Shown here in pieces: positions 55,064 through 64,000 of a stretch of DNA of 64,000 nucleotides. The notes below the pieces were generated by a model. It saw only the letters and a program-made list of their open reading frames with translations. It searched no databases and was not told where the DNA came from. A program made the position numbers and the translations under genes. The first letter of the stretch is position 1. The number at the start of each line of letters is the position of its first letter. This DNA comes from Photobacterium sanctipauli (GTDB taxonomy: Bacteria; Pseudomonadota; Gammaproteobacteria; Enterobacterales; Vibrionaceae), in assembly GCF_003026495.1 (NCBI RefSeq), contig NZ_PYMA01000023.1:1-64000 (forward strand), given 5' to 3'.

Positions 55064-55312
55064 CTAATCTCGGTTTTCTAATAGTGTGGTATCGACGGTA
55101 CGTATATCCCAAAGCTTCTCGATTTGGTTTAGAAGCGTGGTAATGGGACGATCACTATCTACGATAATATAAATGCTGGCTATCTTGCTCTCGTGATTTT
55201 GAGTCGCGTCTACTTTTTTAATAATAAAACCACGGTGACGGATCACCCGCAAAATCCGCTCTAGCAATACTGGCTTATCATTGGCCTTGATGTCGAGTAA
55301 ATATCTTTCCAT
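55064..55312 (-). CDS. ilvM: Acetolactate synthase 2 small (regulatory) subunit
   Basis: An 82-residue single ACT-domain protein that activates the IlvG catalytic subunit. The start [20 protein letters not shown] is at 55312, where the ATG overlaps the ilvG stop (TAATG), giving translational coupling; longer in-frame readings lie inside ilvG. Length is close to E. coli IlvM (87). Confidence 0.94.
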   Translation of the reverse strand: MERYLLDIKANDKPVLLERILRVIRHRGFIIKKVDATQNHESKIASIYIIVDSDRPITTLLNQIEKLWDIRTVDTTLLENRD

Positions 55313-56958
55313 TAGGTATTCTCCAGCATGTCTTGGTTTGCGGCGCCCGGCGGAACCAGCGGCCATACATTTTCTTCTTCTGATATAACGACATGCAATA
55401 AATAAGAGGTCTTACTTGTCAGCATCTCTTGCAGCGCGGGGCCGACTTCGTCCTTGGTGGTGATGGTCTTGCCCGGGATATCGAACGCTTCCGCCAGTTT
55501 GACGAAGTCCGGGTTGTCATCAAGGATAGTTTCGCTATGGCGGCCATCGAAGAACAGCGATTGCCATTGGCGGACCATACCGAGGCGCTGGTTGTTGATC
55601 AGGACAATCTTGACCGGGATCTGGCGGCGCTTAAGGGTGCCGAGCTCCTGGATGTTCATCATGATCGAACCGTCGCCGGTGATCAGGATCGATTCATCGT
55701 CGGGGCGGGCAACCTTGGCGCCCATTGCGGCAGGCAAACCAAAGCCCATGGTGCCCAGCCCGGCAGAGGTGATGTAGTTTTGCGGGGCGCGCGGCTGGAT
55801 ATGCTGCGCCGCCCACATTTGATGCTGGCCGACATCGGTCGATACCATGCTGCTGTCCGGCATCATGTCCGATAGCTGCTTCAGCAATAGCGGGGCATAG
55901 ATCAGCTCGCCCGGGTGGTCGTAGCGCCACTTGTTGTCGCGGCGTAGCGTTTCGCTGTATGCCACCCATGGGCTGATATCCTGTGCCAGCTCCAACTGGG
56001 GCAGAATCGTATTGATATCGCCGCGAAGCGGTGCGTCGGCGTGGCGCAGCTTGTTGAACTCGGCAGCGTCGATGTCAATGTGAATGACCTTGGCGTTGGG
56101 CGCGAAGGTATCTAGCTTGCCTGTCACGCGGTCATCGAAACGGGCGCCGACGACAATCAGCAAGTCACAGTCTTGTACAATGAGGTTGGCTGCCTTGGTG
56201 CCGTGCATACCCAGCATGCCCAGATAGTGCGGATCATGGCGCTCGATGGTACCCAGCCCCTTGAGGGTGCTGACCGACGGCATCGGGTTCATTTTCAGGA
56301 AGCTGCGTACCGTGTCGGTTGCCTTGGCGATTTGCACCCCGCCGCCCACATACATGACAGGCTTCTTGCTTTGGGACAATACCGCCTGGGCTGCCGCAAC
56401 CGCCTCGCTAGAGGCAACAGGGATGGCTGGTGGCGTGATGGCCGCGACAATATCCGTTGGTGCTTCGGCCAACTGCACATCCTTGGCAATATCGACAATA
56501 ACAGGGCCCGGGCGGCCTGCTTTGGCAACCACAAAGGCTTCGGCCAATGTCGGTGCCAACTCGTTGATGTCGGTCACCAGGTAGCTGTGCTTGGTACAGG
56601 CCAACGACATGCCGATCACATCCATTTCCTGGAAGGCGTCGGTGCCGATGTGCGAGCTGGCAACCTGGCCGGTGATCGCAACCATCGGTACCGAGTCCAA
56701 GAACGCATCGGCAAGGCCGGTCACCAAGTTGGTGGCGCCTGGCCCCGAAGTCGCCATACAAACAGCCACGTCCTGGGTTGCCCGCGCCATGCCGATAGCG
56801 GCGATGACGGCACCTTGCTCGTGGCGGCAGAGGATATGCTCGACCCCGCCGTCATAGAGGGCATCGTAGATAGGCATGATCGCGCCACCCGGATAGCCAA
56901 AAACTGTTTTTATCCCCTGCTGCTGCAGCGCGTGTACGACTAACTCTGCTCCTGTCAT
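55312..56958 (-). CDS. ilvG: Acetolactate synthase 2 catalytic subunit
   Basis: A 548-residue TPP and FAD enzyme, exactly the E. coli IlvG length. It forms acetolactate and acetohydroxybutyrate. The TPP glutamate is in [16 protein letters not shown] (residues 18-33 or so) with HEQGA later, and [15 protein letters not shown] is the metal-diphosphate motif near 425. It is intact, whereas E. coli K-12 ilvG carries a frameshift. The start at 56958 is used; the frame extends 24 codons into the attenuator. Confidence 0.98.
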   Translation of the reverse strand: MTGAELVVHALQQQGIKTVFGYPGGAIMPIYDALYDGGVEHILCRHEQGAVIAAIGMARATQDVAVCMATSGPGATNLVTGLADAFLDSVPMVAITGQVASSHIGTDAFQEMDVIGMSLACTKHSYLVTDINELAPTLAEAFVVAKAGRPGPVIVDIAKDVQLAEAPTDIVAAITPPAIPVASSEAVAAAQAVLSQSKKPVMYVGGGVQIAKATDTVRSFLKMNPMPSVSTLKGLGTIERHDPHYLGMLGMHGTKAANLIVQDCDLLIVVGARFDDRVTGKLDTFAPNAKVIHIDIDAAEFNKLRHADAPLRGDINTILPQLELAQDISPWVAYSETLRRDNKWRYDHPGELIYAPLLLKQLSDMMPDSSMVSTDVGQHQMWAAQHIQPRAPQNYITSAGLGTMGFGLPAAMGAKVARPDDESILITGDGSIMMNIQELGTLKRRQIPVKIVLINNQRLGMVRQWQSLFFDGRHSETILDDNPDFVKLAEAFDIPGKTITTKDEVGPALQEMLTSKTSYLLHVVISEEENVWPLVPPGAANQDMLENT

Positions 56959-57029
56959 CGCTGCTCTCCCGTTTCCATGCTTGCGATAGTCGCTGATGTC
57001 TTTTTCAGCGTATTTCCAGTAAATGTTCA

Positions 57030-57067
57030 AAAAAAAGCCCCCGTACCGTTCGGTGCGAGGGCTTTTT
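57030..57067 (-). terminator. ilv operon attenuator
   Basis: Minus strand: AGCCCTCGCACCG-AA-CGGTACGGGGGCT followed by eight T residues. It lies between the leader peptide and ilvG, so it is the attenuation terminator. Confidence 0.9.
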
Positions 57068-57086
57068 TGCGTAGTTGTGTTTGTTG

Positions 57087-57176
57087 CTAATTTACGCCTG
57101 CCAGCCCTCGTCGCGGTGAGATAATCACCACGATGACGTTGATAATGAGCACGAGCGCTTTGGCGGTAAATTGCAT
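57087..57176 (-). CDS. ilvL: ilv operon leader peptide
   Basis: A 29-residue frame reading [20 protein letters not shown] then PRRGLAGVN. Residues 7-19 are almost all Leu, Ile and Val ([12 protein letters not shown]), so ribosome stalling when these charged tRNAs are scarce would favour the antiterminator. Position before a strong terminator and ilvG is that of ilvL in E. coli (32 residues, same kind of run). Confidence 0.9.
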   Translation of the reverse strand: MQFTAKALVLIINVIVVIISPRRGLAGVN

Positions 57177-57363
57177 TGACTGTCTGTCCAGTTTTAATGT
57201 TTGTGTTTTGCTTTACCTAAGTGGTAACACAGACATCGCTCGCATGACAAGCAAAAACTGTAAATTATTTTGCAAACTGGCTGCATAAATAGGCTATTGA
57301 TGAAACCAAACACACTATTTTCATTAACTTAGTTGATTAATCTATCATCAGGGTGATTGTTTC

Positions 57364-58890
57364 ATGAGTCTTGCGATTATCCATAGCCGTGCCTGTGTCG
57401 GGGTGAATGCGCCCGCGGTGACCGTGGAGGTCCACATTAGCAACGGAATGCCAGCCCTAACTTTGGTCGGCTTGCCTGAGACCAGTGTCAAGGAGGCCAA
57501 GGACAGGGTGCGCAGCGCCATCGTCAATGCCAATTTCGAGTTCCCCTCGCGGCGGATCACGGTGAACCTTGCCCCGGCCGACCTGCCCAAGGAAGGCGGG
57601 CGGTTTGATTTGCCCATCGCGTTGGGGATACTGGCAGCTTCCGGTCAAATACCCGCAAACAAGCTGCAAAGTTACGAGTTTTTGGGGGAATTGGCACTTT
57701 CTGGCGAGCTTCGTCCGGTCAAGGGGGCGCTGCCGGCGGCACTGGCCGCAAAAAGTGCCGGGCGGTGTCTCATCGTCCCTGATGCCAACGGCGATCAGGT
57801 GGGGCTGGTTGCAAGGGAGCAGCATAAGTCGGCCCCGGACTTGCTGGCGGTATGCGGCCAGTTAAATGGCCAGCATAGCCTGCAATTGCGTGCCCGCGAG
57901 CACAGCGGGGCTGCCGAGAAACCTTCTGGGCGGGATATGCAAGATATTATCGGCCAGCAGCAGGGCAAGCGGGCGTTGGAGATCGCCGCCGCGGGTGGCC
58001 ACAATTTGCTGTTTCTCGGGCCGCCGGGAACCGGGAAAACCATGCTGGCCTCGCGGCTGTGTGATTTGTTGCCGGACATGAGTGTTAGCGAGGCGATGGA
58101 GACTGCCGCCGTCGCCTCGCTGACCAACCAATCGATCCACGAGGGCAATTGGCGCCAGCGCCCGTTCCGTACTCCCCATCACTCTAGCTCGATGGCCGCC
58201 TTGGTCGGCGGTGGTTCGGTACCGCGACCGGGCGAGATTTCGCTGGCCCACAACGGGATCTTGTTTCTCGATGAAATGCCGGAGTTCGAGCGCAAGGTGC
58301 TCGACTCGCTTCGCGAGCCATTGGAGTCCGGTGAAATTGTCATATCCCGCGCCACCAGCAAAACAACCTTTCCGGCGCGTTTCCAACTTATCGGGGCGTT
58401 GAATCCCAGCCCGACGGGCTATTACGAGGGCAACCAAGCCCGGACCAACCCGCAGGCGATACTACGCTACCTGGGGCGCTTATCCGGCCCCTTGCTTGAT
58501 AGGTTCGATATGTCGATTGAGATCCCCGCCCTGCCTAGGGGGACATTGGCCGAGGGCGGTGAGCGTGGTGAGCCGAGCAGCCTGATACGCCAGCGGGTGC
58601 ACTCTGCCAGGGAGACCATGATGGCAAGGGGCAACAAAATCAATGCGCTGCTGTCGACACGGGAGCTGGACACCCATTGCGCGCTGGATAAGGCCGATGC
58701 GGAGTTTCTTGAGACGGCGTTGCACCGCTTGGGGCTGTCCATCCGTGCCTACCACCGGATCATCAAGGTGGCCAGAACCATTGCCGACTTGGCTGGCAAG
58801 GAGCGGATTGAGCGGGGCCACTTGGCGGAGGCGTTGGGGTATCGGGCGATGGATAGGCTGCTCAAGCAGCTGACGGCGCAGGTGGTGTAG
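57364..58890 (+). CDS. comM: ComM/YifB branch-migration AAA+ ATPase
   Basis: A 508-residue magnesium-chelatase-like AAA+ protein. N-terminal Lon-protease-like fold (about 20-140), Walker A GPPGTGKTM near 220, Walker B ILFLDEMPEF near 300, and a C-terminal Mg-chelatase domain. ComM is a hexameric helicase that extends heteroduplexes during natural transformation in Vibrio and Acinetobacter. In E. coli the gene (yifB) is also next to ilvL, in divergent arrangement as here. Confidence 0.96.
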   Translation: MSLAIIHSRACVGVNAPAVTVEVHISNGMPALTLVGLPETSVKEAKDRVRSAIVNANFEFPSRRITVNLAPADLPKEGGRFDLPIALGILAASGQIPANKLQSYEFLGELALSGELRPVKGALPAALAAKSAGRCLIVPDANGDQVGLVAREQHKSAPDLLAVCGQLNGQHSLQLRAREHSGAAEKPSGRDMQDIIGQQQGKRALEIAAAGGHNLLFLGPPGTGKTMLASRLCDLLPDMSVSEAMETAAVASLTNQSIHEGNWRQRPFRTPHHSSSMAALVGGGSVPRPGEISLAHNGILFLDEMPEFERKVLDSLREPLESGEIVISRATSKTTFPARFQLIGALNPSPTGYYEGNQARTNPQAILRYLGRLSGPLLDRFDMSIEIPALPRGTLAEGGERGEPSSLIRQRVHSARETMMARGNKINALLSTRELDTHCALDKADAEFLETALHRLGLSIRAYHRIIKVARTIADLAGKERIERGHLAEALGYRAMDRLLKQLTAQVV

Positions 58891-58900
58891 CCGAAAAAAC

Positions 58901-58922
58901 AAAAGGGCCGATTGGCCCTTTT
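58901..58922. terminator. Terminator between comM and dsbA
   Basis: AAAAGGGCC-GATT-GGCCCTTTT, just after comM. It is symmetrical and can act for the convergent dsbA transcript too. Confidence 0.85.
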
Positions 58923-58957
58923 GTGGAAGCGATGGGCCCAATGACCCTTTGAACGCC

Positions 58958-59560
58958 TTACTTGGTCAGCAGGAAGTTCACTAGCTCGAAGTACTCGTCG
59001 GCTGAGCGGATCTTGCCGGTCTGTACCAGGTACTTGTTGTTGACCACTACCGCAGGCACGCCAGTTAGGCCGCTGTCTTGGAACGCCTTGTTAAAGCGGT
59101 TTACCATCGAGTTGACGGCGAAGCTGTTGAAGGCGCCGTCGAAGTCTTCGGCACTGACACCTTCATCGATGAACATTTGGCGCAGCTCTTTATCGTTGCG
59201 AGGCGGCTTTTGCATGTCGTGCACGCGGGCAAACAGTACCGGGGTCATCTTGTCTTCAACACCCAACACCACGGCTGTGGCGTATGCCTTGCTCATAGAT
59301 TTACCCATCGCGCCGCCCATGAAAGACACATGGTTCTTCTGTAGTTTGGCATTATCCGGCAGGGTCTTTTTCAGCTGCTGGATCATTGGCTCGAAGCTAT
59401 TACAGTGCGGGCAGTAGAACGAGAAGAACTCGGTAACCAGCGGGCTGTTGCTTTGTGGCAAGTCCAGTACCTTGTAGTGGTCGCCTTCGTTGAACTTGGC
59501 GGCCTGTACCGAGAAAGACAGTAGTGCGACGCTCGCCAGCGCCAGTAGTTTCTTAAACAT
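58958..59560 (-). CDS. dsbA: Thiol:disulfide interchange protein DsbA
   Basis: A 200-residue periplasmic oxidase. Signal peptide 1-20 (ending SVQA), thioredoxin-fold active site C50-P-H-C53, cis-Pro segment TGVPAVVVN near 165. It donates disulphides to folding proteins and is reoxidised by DsbB. Preceded by srkA with a 52-base gap, the E. coli arrangement. It might form the C339-C363 bond of the secreted subtilase. Confidence 0.98.
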   Translation of the reverse strand: MFKKLLALASVALLSFSVQAAKFNEGDHYKVLDLPQSNSPLVTEFFSFYCPHCNSFEPMIQQLKKTLPDNAKLQKNHVSFMGGAMGKSMSKAYATAVVLGVEDKMTPVLFARVHDMQKPPRNDKELRQMFIDEGVSAEDFDGAFNSFAVNSMVNRFNKAFQDSGLTGVPAVVVNNKYLVQTGKIRSADEYFELVNFLLTK

Positions 59561-59612
59561 GTTTCGATTTACTCCCTGATAAAAGACGAAAAATCATTGT
59601 TGTTGGTTTTGA

Positions 59613-60602
59613 TTACCATTGAGGCATCAATGATAGTGACGGCTCGTGCAGGGCCGCCAGTTGCTCCTTAAATGCCAGTACCTGCCCTTCCCAGTATTTC
59701 GCATCGGCAAACCACGGGAAAGCTTGCGGGAAGGCTGGATCCTGCCAGCGTCGCGCCAGCCAAGCCATATAGTGCACCATTCTAAGACCGCGCAAAGGCT
59801 CGATCAGTTTCAATTGGGATTGATCAAAATCCGCAAATTCACTATAGGCTTCCAAAATCGTGTCGAGTTGGGCGATTTGATCGTGGCGCTCGCCGTTGAG
59901 CAACATCCATAGGTCTTGCACGGCTGGCCCGTTTCGCGCGTCATCGAGATCGACAAACAGCGGCCCGTCCCGCCACAGGATATTGCCCGGGTGGCAGTCG
60001 CCGTGGAGGCGGATAGGCTGCCAGTGGGTGTGCCAGTGTTGCTCGAGCTCATTGATCAGCATGTCGAGATCAGCAAAAAATACCGTTTTGAGGTGCTCGG
60101 GAATGAACTCGGCTTGCTCTAGTACCTGCCGCGGCTGGTAGACATACTCTTCCATGCTGACTGTCGGCCGATCGGCAAAAGGTTGTTGCTGCCCGACGCG
60201 GTGAATCCGGCCCAGAAAGCGGCCAACCCATTCCAGCTGGTCAAAGTTGTCCACCTCGAACTGGCGGCCGCCAAGGCTTGGGAACAAGGCGAAGCGATGG
60301 CCGTTGTGGTGGTGCAGGGTCTGGCCATTGATGGCAATCGGGGCGGCGACAGGGATCTCCTGCTCTGCCAGCTCCAGGGTAAACTGGTGCTCTTCTGCTA
60401 TTTGGGCATCCGTCCAACGCTGCGGGCGGTAGAATTTGGTCACATAGCGGGCACCGTCTTCGGCGGTGAACTGGTATACCCGATTCTCGTAGCTATTGAG
60501 CGCCAACAGCCCGGATTCCGCCCGGATCCCCGTGGTATCGAGGGCATCAAGCAGCAAGTCGGGGCTAAGGTCGGCAAAGCTAAAACCGTTGTGTTGAGTC
60601 AT
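59613..60602 (-). CDS. srkA: Stress response kinase A
   Basis: A 329-residue aminoglycoside-phosphotransferase-fold kinase (YihE/RdoA, E. coli 328). It protects against stress-induced death through the Cpx and MazEF pathways. Brenner-type catalytic motif LHGDCHPGNILW near residue 195 and DLDDARNGP near 217. The start at 60602 gives MTQHNGFSFADLSPD as in E. coli; 35 further upstream codons are open but lack a ribosome site. Confidence 0.95.
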   Translation of the reverse strand: MTQHNGFSFADLSPDLLLDALDTTGIRAESGLLALNSYENRVYQFTAEDGARYVTKFYRPQRWTDAQIAEEHQFTLELAEQEIPVAAPIAINGQTLHHHNGHRFALFPSLGGRQFEVDNFDQLEWVGRFLGRIHRVGQQQPFADRPTVSMEEYVYQPRQVLEQAEFIPEHLKTVFFADLDMLINELEQHWHTHWQPIRLHGDCHPGNILWRDGPLFVDLDDARNGPAVQDLWMLLNGERHDQIAQLDTILEAYSEFADFDQSQLKLIEPLRGLRMVHYMAWLARRWQDPAFPQAFPWFADAKYWEGQVLAFKEQLAALHEPSLSLMPQW

Positions 60603-60716
60603 TAGACTGGTTCCGCAATAAGAATAATCAATTGCTGTCGAGTATATACCTAATCGCGGGTTCGCGGCAGGGTTCTCTAACTTCCGTGTAAACAATTGCT
60701 TGGCCATTGCATCATA

Positions 60717-60743
60717 ATAAAAAAGGGCCGTTGCCGGCCCTAT
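60717..60743 (-). terminator. ccoG terminator
   Basis: Minus strand: GATAGGGCCGG-CAA-CGGCCCTTTTTT, about 30 bases after the ccoG stop. Confidence 0.87.
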
Positions 60744-60774
60744 CTTTACACTATTTTGCGTTCAGGCAAGCCGG

Positions 60775-62196
60775 TTAGCGCAACTCGCCAATGAAGCGGC
60801 TCTCGGTACTGAGCTGGACGTCATCGTCGCGGGTCAGGGTGAAAGTGATGTCGGCAATGGGCGATTGCAGCAGGTACGGGTCAACCCCTAGGCTGACAGG
60901 CAGGGTGAAGACCTCGCCACCGTCGACGGTGACCGTTTGCGGCCCGTACCACTCAATGTCCTCAATGCCGGACACCGACAGGGTAAAGGTGGCCGATTGC
61001 TGGGTTTTGTTGAGGATTTTCAGGGTATAGGTATTCTCTACCAGCCCCGCGTTGTTGATACGGAACAACTGGTTGCGATCACGCAACACATCAAGCCCCA
61101 TCGGCTGCACCGATGCCAGCAAGTAAAAGAATAGCCCGACCATTGCCACCATGACCCCGCCATAGCCGAGGAGCTTGGGACGCATCACACTGGTTTTGTG
61201 GCCTTCGAGCTTATGTTCGGTGGTATAGCTGATCAGGCGTTTTTCGTACCCCATTCTTGCCATGGTTTCGTCGCAGGCATCAACGCAGGCACCGCAGTTG
61301 ATGCATTCATACTGCAGGCCGTCGCGGATATCTATGCCGGTCGGGCAAACCTGAACACAGAGGTTGCAGTCGATACAGTCGCCGAGCCCAAGGGCTTTCG
61401 GATCCTTTTTCCGCGGGCGTGGGCCACGGGTTTCGCCGCGGGCGGTGTCGTAGCCGACAATATAGGTATCTTTATCAAACATGGCCGATTGGAAGCGTGC
61501 ATACGGGCACATGTGAATGCAGACGATAGAGCGCATCCATCCGGCGTTGGCATAGGTGCAGATGGTAAAGAAAACCACCCAGAACGCGGCCCAAGAGCTG
61601 GTGCTGAAGGTGAAGAACTCAATCACCAGGGTCTTGATTGGCAGGAAGTAACCAACAAACGTAAGTCCGGTTACCAGGGCCACGGCCAGCCAGGCGATAT
61701 GCTTAAGGGTTTTGCGCAGTAGCAATTTGCTGGTGGGCTTTAACGTGTCTTGCTTGCGGCGCTTGTTGGCGGAGCCTTCGAGCTTTTCCTCGAACCAGAT
61801 ATAGATGAAAGTCCAAACGGTTTGCGGGCAAAAATAGCCACACCAGACCCGGCCAAGGAAAGTGGTGACAAAAAATAAGGCAAAGGCCGCAATCATGAAC
61901 AGGGTTGCGAGCAAGGTGAGATCTTGCGGCCAGAGGGTGGTACCGAAAAAGTTAAATTGCTGCTGGCCGATATCAAGCAAAATGGCCTGGCGGTCACCAT
62001 AGGGAATCCAGGGGATCCCGAGGAATAAGAGCATCAGCACCCAGCCCATCTTCTGGCGCAGCTGCTGGTAGATCCCCTTGACGGCCCGGACATAGATCCG
62101 GTTGTTGGGATTGAAGCGATCGCCCTTCCCTTTGTGGGTGTCGGGGTTGAACGTCTTCGGGGTGATATCCTTTATCTTGATCTTTTCTTGGCTCAT
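60775..62196 (-). CDS. ccoG: Cytochrome c oxidase accessory protein CcoG (RdxA/FixG)
   Basis: A 473-residue membrane iron-sulfur protein required for copper handling in assembly of cbb3 oxidase. About five helices; an NapH/FixG-type TFLGRVWCGYFCPQTVW segment near 110; two ferredoxin-like 4Fe-4S motifs (CIDCNLCVQVCP and CINCGACVDACDETM near 260-300); and a C-terminal Ig-like periplasmic domain (about 360-473). The ccoNOPQ genes are not beside it, so it acts from a distance. Confidence 0.95.
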   Translation of the reverse strand: MSQEKIKIKDITPKTFNPDTHKGKGDRFNPNNRIYVRAVKGIYQQLRQKMGWVLMLLFLGIPWIPYGDRQAILLDIGQQQFNFFGTTLWPQDLTLLATLFMIAAFALFFVTTFLGRVWCGYFCPQTVWTFIYIWFEEKLEGSANKRRKQDTLKPTSKLLLRKTLKHIAWLAVALVTGLTFVGYFLPIKTLVIEFFTFSTSSWAAFWVVFFTICTYANAGWMRSIVCIHMCPYARFQSAMFDKDTYIVGYDTARGETRGPRPRKKDPKALGLGDCIDCNLCVQVCPTGIDIRDGLQYECINCGACVDACDETMARMGYEKRLISYTTEHKLEGHKTSVMRPKLLGYGGVMVAMVGLFFYLLASVQPMGLDVLRDRNQLFRINNAGLVENTYTLKILNKTQQSATFTLSVSGIEDIEWYGPQTVTVDGGEVFTLPVSLGVDPYLLQSPIADITFTLTRDDDVQLSTESRFIGELR

Positions 62197-62445
62197 GACA
62201 TTACTTTCCTTGGCTTTCCCCCTGCTACGGGGAAGCTGTCACCGGTACTTTGCCGGGTTGTTGTAATCGTTAAGTTGTAATTGGTAAATAAATGTTACCG
62301 CAGCAGTATAACGCAGCCTGTCGCCAGATTACTCTAGCAAGGTCATAGTTTGGGCAGCACGATGTGCTGTACGGGAAGAAGAAGGCGATGGAAAAGCGGG
62401 GATAAAGCCTGGCAGGCTGAGCAACCAGCCAGGCTTGGAAGGTAG

Positions 62446-62712
62446 TTACTTGATGATACCGCGGGCGCGCAGGATCGCGGACTTGAAGTCATCTTCGCAA
62501 TCTTTGGCAATACCCGGGATCATCTCCTGCTTGTTGCTGTTACGCATTTTCAGGTGGTAAATCAGTACGTCGTCGGTCAGTTCTTCAAGCTTGCCTTCGT
62601 ATTTGGCTTCTTCTGCCAATTTTAGCAGGAACTCGACCAGGTTCAGATCCGGCTCCTTTAGCCATTCCGGCTGAATGAGCTCGATCAGTTCGTTAACGCG
62701 GTGGGTCTTCAT
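62446..62712 (-). CDS. yihD: YihD family protein, DUF1040
   Basis: An 88-residue cytosolic protein. [18 protein letters not shown] (about 45-62) and [14 protein letters not shown] at the end match E. coli YihD (89 residues). Function is not established. E. coli keeps yihD-srkA-dsbA together; here ccoG sits between yihD and srkA. Confidence 0.92.
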   Translation of the reverse strand: MKTHRVNELIELIQPEWLKEPDLNLVEFLLKLAEEAKYEGKLEELTDDVLIYHLKMRNSNKQEMIPGIAKDCEDDFKSAILRARGIIK

Positions 62713-62812
62713 AATCTACTCCACAAAATAAAGGCTGAATGAATCGGTTGGATTCTATTGTCATAATTTTAGTAGGGGTAACGGTATAACAAACCTGATC
62801 ACGATACAAACA

Positions 62813-62840
62813 AAAGGCAGCCCATGTTGGGCTGCCTTTG
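62813..62840 (-). terminator. Terminator after possible 60-residue gene
   Basis: Minus strand: CAAAGGCAGCCC-AACAT-GGGCTGCCTTTTG. It is placed before yihD and three bases after the small frame's stop codon, implying a separate minus-strand transcript from upstream. Confidence 0.75.
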
Positions 62841-62843
62841 GCG

Positions 62844-63026
62844 TTACGCTGCTTGCTGGCCATTGGCTGGCTTGTGCAGGCTTGGCGTTTTGCTTACCGA
62901 CTGGGCTGGTAGCTTCTCAACAGTGGCTGTTGGTTGCTTTGCCTTGAACATCGGGGCATGGGAGGTGGTACGCAGGCGTGCTGGGCTGCGTGGTGTACTG
63001 GTCCTGACAAAAGAGGTTGGGCGCAT
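62844..63026 (-). CDS. Possible small basic protein, function unknown
   Basis: A 60-residue frame rich in Thr, Ser, Pro, Arg and Lys (N-terminus MRPTSFVRTSTPRSPARLRT), with no hydrophobic segment. AGGTG stands five to six bases before the ATG, and a hairpin terminator follows the stop at once, which together suggest a real transcript. I do not recognise it. A regulatory RNA with an accidental frame would look similar. Confidence 0.4.
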   Translation of the reverse strand: MRPTSFVRTSTPRSPARLRTTSHAPMFKAKQPTATVEKLPAQSVSKTPSLHKPANGQQAA

Positions 63027-63371
63027 TATTCACCTATAGTCAGGCGCTTCCGTGGCCAAAATTAAACTGACATCCCCCGCCTTTTTCTTGTTGGCTGAGC
63101 CGTTCCTGTGCAGGGGAAGTGGGTGGGTTGTTTTTTCGCCGCGAGAATAGCAATAAGCTATGCTCAAGTCGAGTGATTATTGACCATTCCGGTGGCGGTT
63201 TTTTCCTGTCTAAGTGATATGGGAAGCGATAAATGACGGCGATCCTTTCATCTGTGAAGATAACGGGTTTATCCGAAGATACTTTGTGGTCTAATGCAGC
63301 CTTGCTGGCAATAAACGCCTGGCCGGATAGATATGCGACCGGGACGATAACTACAGCCTAGGAGGGAAAAG
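63027..63371. other. Gap before the GntR gene
   Basis: 345 bases. A 42-codon frame (63233-63361) ends within the ribosome site of the GntR gene and might be a coupled leader peptide, but its own ribosome site is weak. The promoters for the minus-strand small gene and the GntR gene should be here. Confidence 0.4.
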
Positions 63372-64000
63372 ATGGAACAGGATCAGCAGCGGTTGGTGAA
63401 CAGCCGTAACTTGTCTTATAAACTGGCCGAGTCCATCGGGCAGCAAATTTTACGCGGCGAGACCGCCCCCGGTGACATCCTGCCCGGCGAAGTGGAGCTT
63501 GGCGAAATGTACGGTGTCAGCCGGACGGCGATTCGCGAGGCGATCAAGATGCTTGCCGCCAAGGGGATGGTGTTACCAAGGCCAAGGATTGGAACACGGG
63601 TGCTGCCCAAGCGAAACTGGAATTATTTGGATCAAGACTTGCTGGCATGGCTCAACTTTGAGCAGCATGAAGACTTGGTCAGTGAGTTTCAGCGGGTGAG
63701 GATCTCGCTGGAGCCGGAAGCGGCGGCATTGACCGCCTTGAATGCCAGCGACGAAGATCGGGCAGAGCTGCAAGCGCTGATGGCAGAGATGCACGCGCTG
63801 GGCGAGCAGTTTGATCAGGAGCGGTGGGTCGAGGTCGATACCCGTTTCCACCAGCTTATTTATTTTGCTTCCGGCAACCACTTTATCAGCCCGTTCGGCA
63901 ACTTGTTCAAGGCCGTGTTTGAAAGCTATTTCCGGGTGATTACCCGCGAGCGTTTGCTGAAGCTAGATATTCACCAGCAAATTGTCGATGGCATCATGAC
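63372..64000 (+). CDS. GntR family (FadR subfamily) regulator, 3' end cut by window
   Basis: The first 209 residues of a GntR regulator. Winged helix-turn-helix about 14-78 (LRGETAPGDILPGEVELGEM and VSRTAIREAIKMLAAKGMV), then an all-helical FCD ligand domain from about 95, with metal-binding pattern residues D and H in VEVDTRFHQLIYFASGN. AGGAGG lies six bases before ATG. The FCD group usually senses sugar acids or organic acids (for example DgoR or LldR); the target here must be to the right of the window. Confidence 0.87.
   Translation, partial: MEQDQQRLVNSRNLSYKLAESIGQQILRGETAPGDILPGEVELGEMYGVSRTAIREAIKMLAAKGMVLPRPRIGTRVLPKRNWNYLDQDLLAWLNFEQHEDLVSEFQRVRISLEPEAAALTALNASDEDRAELQALMAEMHALGEQFDQERWVEVDTRFHQLIYFASGNHFISPFGNLFKAVFESYFRVITRERLLKLDIHQQIVDGIM

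Noticed and set aside
56173-56943. 256-codon plus-strand frame inside ilvG
   Set aside because: Antisense to acetolactate synthase; His, Asp and Gly rich shadow.

Overview
This window is the replication-origin region of the main chromosome of a gammaproteobacterium, almost certainly a member of the Vibrionaceae (Vibrio, Photobacterium or Grimontia type). The evidence is gene order: mnmE-mioC-oriC-mnmG-rsmG-parA-parB-atpIBEFHAGDC-glmU on one side, and yidC-yidD-rnpA-rpmH, an amino-acid ABC transporter, dnaA-dnaN-recF-gyrB, ibpA-type heat-shock gene, avtA and glyQS on the other. Protein lengths and catalytic residues match E. coli and Vibrio orthologues closely. I cannot fix the species from sequence alone.

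Layout. 1-3050: 5' end of a 16S rRNA gene with its leader and promoter, then hemG, trkH and yigZ, all on the minus strand. 3170-5550: an accessory two-gene cassette, a propeptide-less kexin-like subtilase followed by a small secreted protein that is probably its external chaperone; it lies where E. coli has pepQ. 5550-10480: fadBA with a FadR-type operator, and acuI/yhdH. 10480-14200: a LysR regulator, two small membrane proteins, tusA, a UPF0016 manganese exporter behind a yybP-ykoY riboswitch, and an OmpA-type lipoprotein. 14400-19600: glyQS, avtA and a small heat-shock gene with a probable ROSE thermometer. 19800-26100: gyrB, recF, dnaN and dnaA, with a DnaA-box and GATC-rich dnaA control region. 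26150-32450: ABC transporter, rpmH-rnpA-yidD-yidC and mnmE. 32450-33500: mioC and oriC. 33500-46440: mnmG, rsmG, parAB, the ATP synthase operon and glmU. 46650-49290: a DeoR regulator and glmS. 49590-50580: two paralogous XRE regulators in an AT-rich islet. 50640-57180: the ilvLGMEDA operon with its attenuator. 57360-64000: comM, dsbA-srkA, ccoG, yihD, a possible small basic protein, and a GntR regulator cut by the window end.

How the parts work together. The centre is a chromosome maintenance module: oriC (four tandem GATCT-headed AT-rich 13-mers, DnaA boxes, 15 GATC sites), the initiator gene dnaA, ParA/ParB, and six parS-like 16-mers between 12.5 and 22.9 kb, two of them inside recF. Around it are core genes for translation, energy conversion, cell-wall precursor supply (glmU, glmS), branched-chain amino acids and fatty acid oxidation.

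Most of the window is ordinary core genome. The best candidates for something less described are the protease/chaperone cassette, the tandem XRE pair, the short uncharacterised membrane and basic proteins, and several perfect inverted repeats in promoter regions. I saw no transposon, prophage, CRISPR array or tRNA gene.
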